Assembly: GCA_039000515.1 (NCBI GenBank)
Contig: JBCFYV010000100.1
Location: forward strand, 51,178,587-51,242,586
DNA from: Timema cristinae
Taxonomy: Eukaryota; Arthropoda; Insecta; Phasmatodea; Timematidae
Reading direction: 5' to 3'
Length of the DNA stretch: 64,000 nt
Shown: one piece after another, positions 57,700 to 64,000 of the stretch
Numbering within the stretch: position 1 is the stretch's first letter
Layout of the letters: each line of letters begins with the position of its first letter
The notes under the pieces: model-generated
Seen by the model: only the letters and a program-made list of their open reading frames with translations
Told to the model about the DNA's origin: nothing
Database searches by the model: none
Program-made: the position numbers and the translations under genes

Positions 57700-58133
57700 G
57701 GCACCATACATACTGCTAGACAACAAACTGCTCGACCAGCTATAAAAAAATATTTGGAAGGCTGGGTGGGTCAAGTGGCCGACACGACTTGGACCAACTG
57801 CTAGACAAGCTCAGGTATAGGAGTACAAAGTGATAGACAACCAAGCGGTCGACACGAGAGGACCAACTGCTCGACAAACTTTGATATCATCCAGTTAAGA
57901 GTGGGCTAAGTGACAGAACAGTTAATTCAATACACGCTTGTCTTTGTTTACACTCAAATAATTTTTCCCTCCCAACCCGTCAGCTTACCCATACACTACT
58001 TGACATATTTTTGTAGGGTTTGCTAAAGTAAGAATGTAGGTGAAAATAACTCGAAATAATGATATCCTTATAAAAGAATAACACGAATGGAATTGTTTTC
58101 TAACGGATCTAAAGATTTTGCTTAAAATGTATA

Positions 58134-58555
58134 TGTAGGTATTGTTTGCCTAAATAACACTGTATGCTAGGTGTAAGTATTGTTTGACCTCCTAAATAAC
58201 ACCTTATGCTAGGTGTAAGTATTGTTTTACCTCCTAAATAACACTGTTTGATAGGTCTAAGTATTTCTGACCTCCTAAATAACACTATGCTAGGTGTAAG
58301 TATTGTTTGACCTCTTAAATAACACCTTATGCTAGATGTAAGTATTGTTTGACCTTCTAAATAACACCTTATGCTAGGTGTAAGTATTGTTTGACCTCTT
58401 AAATAACACTGTTTGCTAGGTATAAGTATTGTCTGACTTCCTAAATAACACTATGCTAGCTGTAAGTATTGTTTTACCTCCTAAATAACACTGTTTGCTA
58501 GGTCTAAGTATTGTCTGACTTCCTAAATAACACTGTTTGATAGGTCTAAGTATTT
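58134..58555. repeat. Minisatellite, 39-42 bp unit, about 11 copies
   Basis: Same unit types as at 11496-12475 but fewer copies, and the unit order differs after the second unit. Confidence 0.95.
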
Positions 58556-58727
58556 TGTGGTTTGTGGTTTGTGGTTAAGTGGTTTGGGCTGATAGTTACC
58601 ACCCTTGTGATTTTTACATCTAACTTTTACTATAATGCGGGATTATTTCATCTTAACTTAGCTCCTTATTCTAAGCCATTAATAAACCTGGTGCTAACGC
58701 AACATCAACAAAATGTTCTTAGCTTCG

Positions 58728-59145
58728 ATGGTTGATGGTCTAAGGCGTCATTCTCAAAATAGACCGGACTGTCAATGACGGGGATATCAGGCTTCAAATC
58801 CAGCCGGGTGTATGTAGGGTGATATTTCATTAATGGTTTACATTCTCCCTACATGCAAATGAGAGTACATATCTTATAATAACAAGATTTCTTCTTTAAT
58901 CCATTAGTGCAATTAGATTTTTTTTTGTAACATTGTGTCTTACCACCTGTTTGGGTTATACGCTTATTTACTAATTACGTTAATGTGTTGAGAATGAGGA
59001 AGATTAAATTTATATATAGTGCACCTGAATTTGCGTGGTGGTAGAGTGGAAAATCTTTTAAGAAAAATCACCCTCACTGTACCTGGTGGAATCGAACCCT
59101 GATCATAAGCTATCAACTTAATTTCTGGCAGTTGCTCATTATATA
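58728..59145. repeat. Tail-to-tail SINE-1-like pair inside transposon
   Basis: Partner of 12680-13090, with the same B-box-like motifs facing inward. Confidence 0.55.
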
Positions 59146-59782
59146 AGATTTTATTTTATCTTGTTAGTTCTTAAAATATGATTTTACCATTTATAACAAA
59201 ACGTTTGTCTCCTTTCCTCAGATCCGATAACTCCTTTCATTCAGAGAAACATTCTTTATTTTCAGATACCAGATTGTATGTATCAAAACCTATTATTTAT
59301 TCGAAATGATAACTAAACTAGTGTTAGAAAATACATTTTGAAGAGTGCAATGTGTAAGTAAATTATTAAAATTAAAAACATGATGGTTTTAAGTTTAAAC
59401 ACGTAAAAGTGGACCTCACCCTTTTTGGGCTAGTTAAATCTAGAGTGTCGGGAGGGCGGCAATTTCTAGGAGGGTCCAGACTATCCTAACATACAACTTT
59501 CTACGCCCATGTTTATCACTTTGTTAGTTTTGAAATAACTTGTCTGTCACTTGAGCCTCTCTTAACTGGATTCATCTCAATGTTTGTCGAGCAGTTGGTC
59601 CTCTCGTGTCGGCCACTTGGCTGTCTATCACTTTGTCCTCTTATATGGGAGCTTATCTATCACATGGTCCAGCTTGTGTTGATCACTTGATCCATGTCGT
59701 TTCTGCGTGTCTATCAGTTGGTCTTTTTCAGATTTGTCCTCTCGTGTCGACCACTTTGTTGTCTATCACTTTGCCTGCTCCC

Positions 59783-59791
59783 CCATTCGTG
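59783..59791. repeat. Target-site duplication, right (CCATTCGTG)
   Basis: Followed by AAGTAAACATTTGG exactly as at the empty sites. Confidence 0.9.
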
Positions 59792-59831
59792 AAGTAAACA
59801 TTTGGAATGTAAATAAGCAATTTAATATAAT

Positions 59832-61379
59832 TCAACCTCTAGGAACAACTTTGATGTTATAGCCATTCACTAATTATAGAGTTAGACCAAAAGTCCATCA
59901 ATCCATTTCTTTTTTTTCGCACCCCGGATGAATGGTGAAATGTCTCAGAACCGTCGCAAGAACAATCTTCATCTGGAACATGGCGTACTTGTAGCCAACA
60001 CATTTTCTCAAACCGCCGGAAAACGGAAGGAAACTGTACGGATGTCGACATTTGGAGCGCTCCGGTGAAAAGTTCTCCGGGTCGAACTCATCTGGGTTCG
60101 GGTAGATCTTGGGGTTGCGATGTAGAGAATATAAACTAAACCATATGTCTCAGCCTTTAGGTATAGTATAGTTCGTGATTTGTATATCTTCGGTTGAAGT
60201 TCTTGGTACGAATGGCGCCACCGGATAAAGGCGAAGTGATTCTTTTATAACTTGTTCTGTGTATTTAAGGTTGTTTAAGTCCTCCATTGATACTGAACGC
60301 TCCACGTCATCTCCGAAAACAGTGTCAAGTTCTTCTTGTACTTTCCTCTGAACATCCTGGTGGAATCCTAGTAGCATCATCGTGAAGCTAAGGCTGGTTG
60401 CAGCAGTTTCCATTCCTTTAATGGTTGTCCAGTTTATTTCACCAATTATTTCTTTCTTTGTTAAAACACATTCATTATGTTCTATCATGTGAATCATGGA
60501 TTCTATTAGTGATGGTCTATCTTTATTGGGTGAGCTATCTGAGGTCACTCTTGTTGATACTTGTTGATTGATTTTCTCACGGTACTCCTTCGTCTTCTTT
60601 ATGAAGAGCTCGTTACCAAACGAATTCACGTAATTTGTACACTCAGTCATTTTCTTGTGGTACGATGTTAGACGAATTACAATTGGAATAAGCAGTCAAG
60701 GTTTTAAGAACATTTGTGTGAAAATGCCATTGACAGTATCAGTAGAATTGATATATTTTTCACTGGTTTTTTCTTGAGCTTTCATTTTAAGTCCTAAAAC
60801 GGTTTCACATATACTTTCAAAAGAAAATTTGGTAAAATAATTATATATATCAATAGTTTCTGTATTATTACACGTTCTTACCGAACGATTTACTAAGATT
60901 TTACTGTTTTTATTAAATACCTTAATAAAATATTCAAAATGACTGTATTGGAACGAGGAAAGGATAAACTTCCTGTGAATCTTCCATTGCTCCCCTCCAA
61001 TTGCAGGTAAACCATCTCCTAACGGATATTTATCTATCATATTCCTTGCTCTTTCCCTTTCTAAACACTTATCACTGTTCATTAATATTTCTAGATCACG
61101 CGGATCCGAAACAAATATTATTAAATACGGTCCAGCCCAGAATCGAACTGTTGGAACATATATCCTTGTGAGACTTACGTATTTTTTATACGATTCTTCT
61201 TGAGTCCAGGCCAAGACATCCCGGATATTTCCTATTAGTGGATATGCTTTAGGTCCTGGTATCTTACTCGCCAATTTCCTGATATGTATGCTCTGCCACC
61301 ACAGTTTTAATAAATAGCCAACACCGATAAATATAGCGATTAAAATCAATACCACCATATTCAATTTCACAATTGACAT
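59832..61379 (-). pseudogene. CYP4-clan cytochrome P450, copy D (two nonsense codons)
   Basis: 1548-bp frame register from ATG 61379 (MSIVKLNMVV) to the stop at 59832-59834. Two TGA codons interrupt it: codon 228 (60696-60698), Trp in the other copies (KPWLL), and codon 410 (60150-60152), Cys in A and C (IPKGCD). Length is otherwise exact and no introns are seen. The I-helix is altered to KGMETA where A and B have AGMETT, so the oxygen-activating Thr region is damaged as well. Most decayed of the four full copies. The N-terminal half resembles copy C, the last 40 residues resemble copy A. A small overlapping frame at 59857-60051 is a shadow. Confidence 0.88.
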
Positions 61380-61444
61380 TGTAAATGCTAATATTTTAAA
61401 ATGTGTTTTGAGTTTAAATTAAAATTAACCTTTTACAGTGTCTC

Positions 61445-61450
61445 TATATA
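61445..61450 (-). promoter_or_regulatory. TATA box, P450 copy D
   Basis: TATATA in CTCTATATAGAG, 66 bases before the ATG, kept although the coding frame is broken. Confidence 0.4.
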
Positions 61451-62455
61451 GAGCACAAACTTTATTTAAACTCTACTATAGTACAACTATGATTTTCCCC
61501 GCATTTATTTGCTTTTAATACCTTGATTTTTTTTAAACTGTTTTATCAATTCTGTATTTAAACTTATAATAATCATCCAAGTATAAAAACATAATTGTAG
61601 TTGACCTCGAGAACACGTACGTAAAGTTTTTTCTCTTGATTGTGTCAGATTTTTTTTGTATTGACAAGTGCATAATCAATGTTGTGTAAATTTAAAAAAA
61701 ATGTTATCGTTTGAAAGTGGTATAACACACATATTTCAGGACAACTCCTTAAGGAACCAACAAATACCTTCTCAAATAAAATAAAATATGACAGATGTTT
61801 TTTTTTAAATCATAATAAAAAGTGCATTAGAAATGTTTCTTCATTGTCTAACAGATGGCCGCACGAACTCAATTAAAGTTCAATTTGAAGAACCTCCTAT
61901 TTTCCCTGTACCCTTCATTTATTTAACAGTAACAATAATCTTTTGGGGCTTTCACCCCATCTACCGTCGTCATCAGAAATAACTGCACGCACCACCCCCG
62001 ACTGTTGGAACCTCTCACTCCCTTTGTTTAATCTGGTCTTCTTGGGAACCAGACTTGGGAGATGAAGGGTTTCATGCGTCCTAGGTGAGACTTAATATTT
62101 GCACCCCACAGTTTACTCTGTATAAAATAGAAAATAAATATTAACCATCTGTGTGACGACACATAAGAATAATACGGTGTTAAAATAACTGTAAAAAATT
62201 AAGAAAATAGATAATGAAAATAAAAGGGAGACTTCCCTGCTTAATCAATGTGTGGAAAAATACTATCCCTTCGTTATTTCTTTTTCTCTTAATATTTTCG
62301 AAAGACATTAATTAAATATCAGAGTGATTAAACAACAACGATTATATTGTTGATCAATCCTTAAAAACATATTTAATTATTGTAAAAAATAAAATATGTC
62401 TTTATTTGGAAATTACTAATATTTTATTTAATACTCAAAAGTTCCACTCTATACA

Positions 62456-62478
62456 AACACACACACACACACACACAC
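62456..62478 (+). repeat. (AC)n microsatellite
   Basis: About 11 AC units; partner of 21532-21557. Confidence 0.9.
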
Positions 62479-62532
62479 GGGTTGCTGTTATCCGGCCATA
62501 CGTGGTGGCATTTTTAAAAGTTTATTCCCGCG

Positions 62533-62710
62533 TCTTACTACCCGTTTGGTTTATACGCTTAATTACTAATTACGCTAATGGATTAAGAATTGGGGAGGTT
62601 GAAATTTAGAGGAAATAACTAGCATTTGTGTGGAAGGAGAGTGGAAAACTATTTAGGAAAAAACCCCTCCACTTCTACCGACCAGTATTCGATCAACTGA
62701 TTATATCAGA
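62533..62710 (-). repeat. SINE-1
   Basis: Partner of 21609-21790. Confidence 0.55.
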
Positions 62711-62753
62711 ACATGACTTATAAACCAACTTAAATCTAGAACAAACACAACAT

Positions 62754-62910
62754 CCAGCCCCCGGCCGTTAATTCATCACTGTGAAAGGTGAAACCCACAT
62801 TTCAACAATGATAATCGTTTTGGCCATTCCATGAATCAAAACTGGGTCCCTTATTTCAGGAGACAGACACTCTACTGACTGTGCTAAGATAAACCACGTA
62901 AATATTAGAA
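62754..62910 (-). repeat. SINE-2 with tRNA-like head
   Basis: Partner of 21826-21985; TTAGCACAGTCAGTAGAGTG is identical on the minus strand. Confidence 0.6.
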
Positions 62911-63226
62911 CTCACCCCTATACCCTTCTCAACAGCGTTACGTGGTTTATAGATGACCCCATGCATTGTGGGTCTGAGATTGTTTCGAATGGCCAGGGGG
63001 TGAGTTAACTTAATCATTAAAGCTTTTAACAATGGTGGTAATATTACAATGCTTTATTTTAAGTTGTTTGCCAAGTTAAAAAAATACCTATTCTCTTTAT
63101 TTACAGGCCTTAATATACTGACTAGTTTTTCAAAATATTACCCTATAGGAAACAAACACGGATTCTGTCAGATGTCGTAGACTGACTGATAAGGCTGGTG
63201 CCTTACTACCCTCCGAACTCAAATGG

Positions 63227-63799
63227 CAGTAGTTTCCAAACCAAGGGGTCACGACCCTATTTGGGGTCATGGTGTTTTTGGGTGTAGTCACTGGGCTTAT
63301 TGAAGCAATCTACTTTATTAATTTATTAGAAAAGCAATGAAAATGATAAAACTGCTTGTGCTTTTCTTGGTTACAATTCCTTAGGTGTCATAAGCAGCCT
63401 ATTGGCTGAGTTGCGTTGAAATCATGACGTACTAATTACTCCCGGGGTTGGATGATTCTCTTTTGCGACATCTTAATCACATTAGTATAGTCATAATATT
63501 AGCAATTTATAGTAAATTAAACAACTATTTGTGGATATGTGTGCTTAAAGTTACACTTGTTTGGTTTTCTTGGTGGCGGGGTTGTTTTACATCGCCCACA
63601 AAGCAAATAAGGGTACATTTATTATACAATATACTAATCTAATAACTGTAATTACTTTCGGATAGCCGTGGGTACAGTGAAAACATAATTAAAAACTATG
63701 ATTTGAATGACTGTAGGCAATAAAGCTGTCGTGACGGTCCCAGGGATAACAATTGGGGGAAAATTAGGGCACAGCTGTGCGAAAGGTTGGAAACCACTA
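63227..63799. mobile_element. hAT-like MITE
   Basis: Partner of 22298-22860 with the same ends (CAGTAGTTTCCAAACC and GGTTGGAAACCACTA). About 10 bp longer. The 64-codon frame inside starts at TTG in both copies. Confidence 0.5.
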
Positions 63800-64000
63800 C
63801 TATAATACATTTATTTACAATAATATTTTTACAATTTTAATATTACATAAAGCATATTAAGTATCCCTAAATTCCCTTTTTACAGTGCTAATTTATTTAA
63901 TGAGAATATATATATATATATATTAATAATTATTACTAAAAACTCACTTATTTTTAAAAAATCTTTAGCAATTAATGATTGAATATGACATGTTTGTTAG

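Larger units (their letters stand above)
57700..59782. mobile_element. Foldback-like nonautonomous transposon, copy D
   Basis: A 2083-bp counterpart of 11061-13734, with the same ends, same 9-bp duplication and same position beside the P450 stop. Left inverted repeat about 57700-57930, right about 59532-59782, SINE pair 58728-59145. It is 591 bp shorter because the minisatellite has about 11 units and the sequence just after it is altered (three TTGTGGT repeats near 58556). Since A and D share the site, the insertion predates the block duplication. Confidence 0.8.
47821..59831 (+). repeat. Segmental duplication, block 2
   Basis: Colinear with block 1 (1614-13783). Single-base deletions relative to block 1 cluster at 50.28-50.95 and 52.1-53.0 kb. 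Contents parallel block 1: SINEs, AC tract, Helitron ends, modules M and P, and the Foldback-like element ending at P450 copy D. No gene apart from copy D. Confidence 0.9.
61380..64000 (+). repeat. P450 upstream region, D/E-type, copy 2
   Basis: Colinear with 20467-23041 to the end of the window. No gene. Holds an AC tract, SINE-1, SINE-2 and the hAT-like MITE. Confidence 0.9.

Overview
The window looks like AT-rich, intron-poor intergenic chromosome of an arthropod, probably an insect. The basis is a tandem family of CYP4-clan cytochrome P450 genes, a Jockey-clade non-LTR retrotransposon, Helitron termini of the type common in insects, and several tRNA-derived SINE families. The order cannot be fixed from the sequence. 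Two 100-base N runs (129-228 and 25747-25846) are scaffold gaps of unknown true size.

The only cellular genes I can support are four uninterrupted P450 reading frames, all on the minus strand, plus one remnant: copy A (13784-15330), E remnant (20418-20466), copy B (33458-35004), copy C (41842-43389) and copy D (59832-61379). Each full copy matches a single-exon gene of 1548 bp (515 codons). Each carries at least one disabling change: one 1-nt deletion in A and one in B, one stop just before the heme loop in C, two stops in D. A and B could still be working genes if their single-base deletions are consensus errors.

Layout. 1-1613: window-edge duplicate, gap, and an inverted copy of sequence found near 45.6-47.2 kb. 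1614-13783: block 1, a segmental duplicate of block 2 (47821-59831), about 12 kb, ending in copy A and copy D respectively. Inside both blocks, directly downstream of the P450 gene, sits a Foldback-like transposon with long inverted repeats, 9-bp target duplications and an internal 39-42 bp minisatellite. Copies B and C have the empty site. 15331-17021: upstream region of A, matching upstream of B (35005-36686). 17022-20417: Jockey element that joins this to the first 16 codons and promoter of lost gene E. 20467-23041: upstream region of E, matching upstream of D (61380-64000). 24336-25341: a further patchwork copy of the B-C interval. 25847-27765: simple and ancient degenerate tandem arrays beside a gap. 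29053-29548: a nearly perfect 219-bp inverted repeat. 30-31 kb: AT-rich sequence with no gene seen.

Naming used below. SINE-1: tRNA-like head with a shared 3' end reading roughly TTAGCGTAATTA...GGTTAGTAAGACGCG. SINE-2: tRNA-like head with a core resembling AATATTATCATTGATGAAA. SINE-3: unit with a B-box resembling GATGTTCGAATCCCC. SINE-4: head with a B-box resembling GAGGTTCTAATCTC. SINE-5: single copy near 47.4 kb. Module M: the repeated segment of 5960-7990. Module P: the repeated segment of 8019-11051 that lies downstream of each P450 gene.

The history read from the sequence is a P450 gene that multiplied with its TATA-type promoter and 3' flank by segmental duplication and unequal exchange. 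Repeated flanks and transposons then provided recombination sites, and the copies decayed independently.
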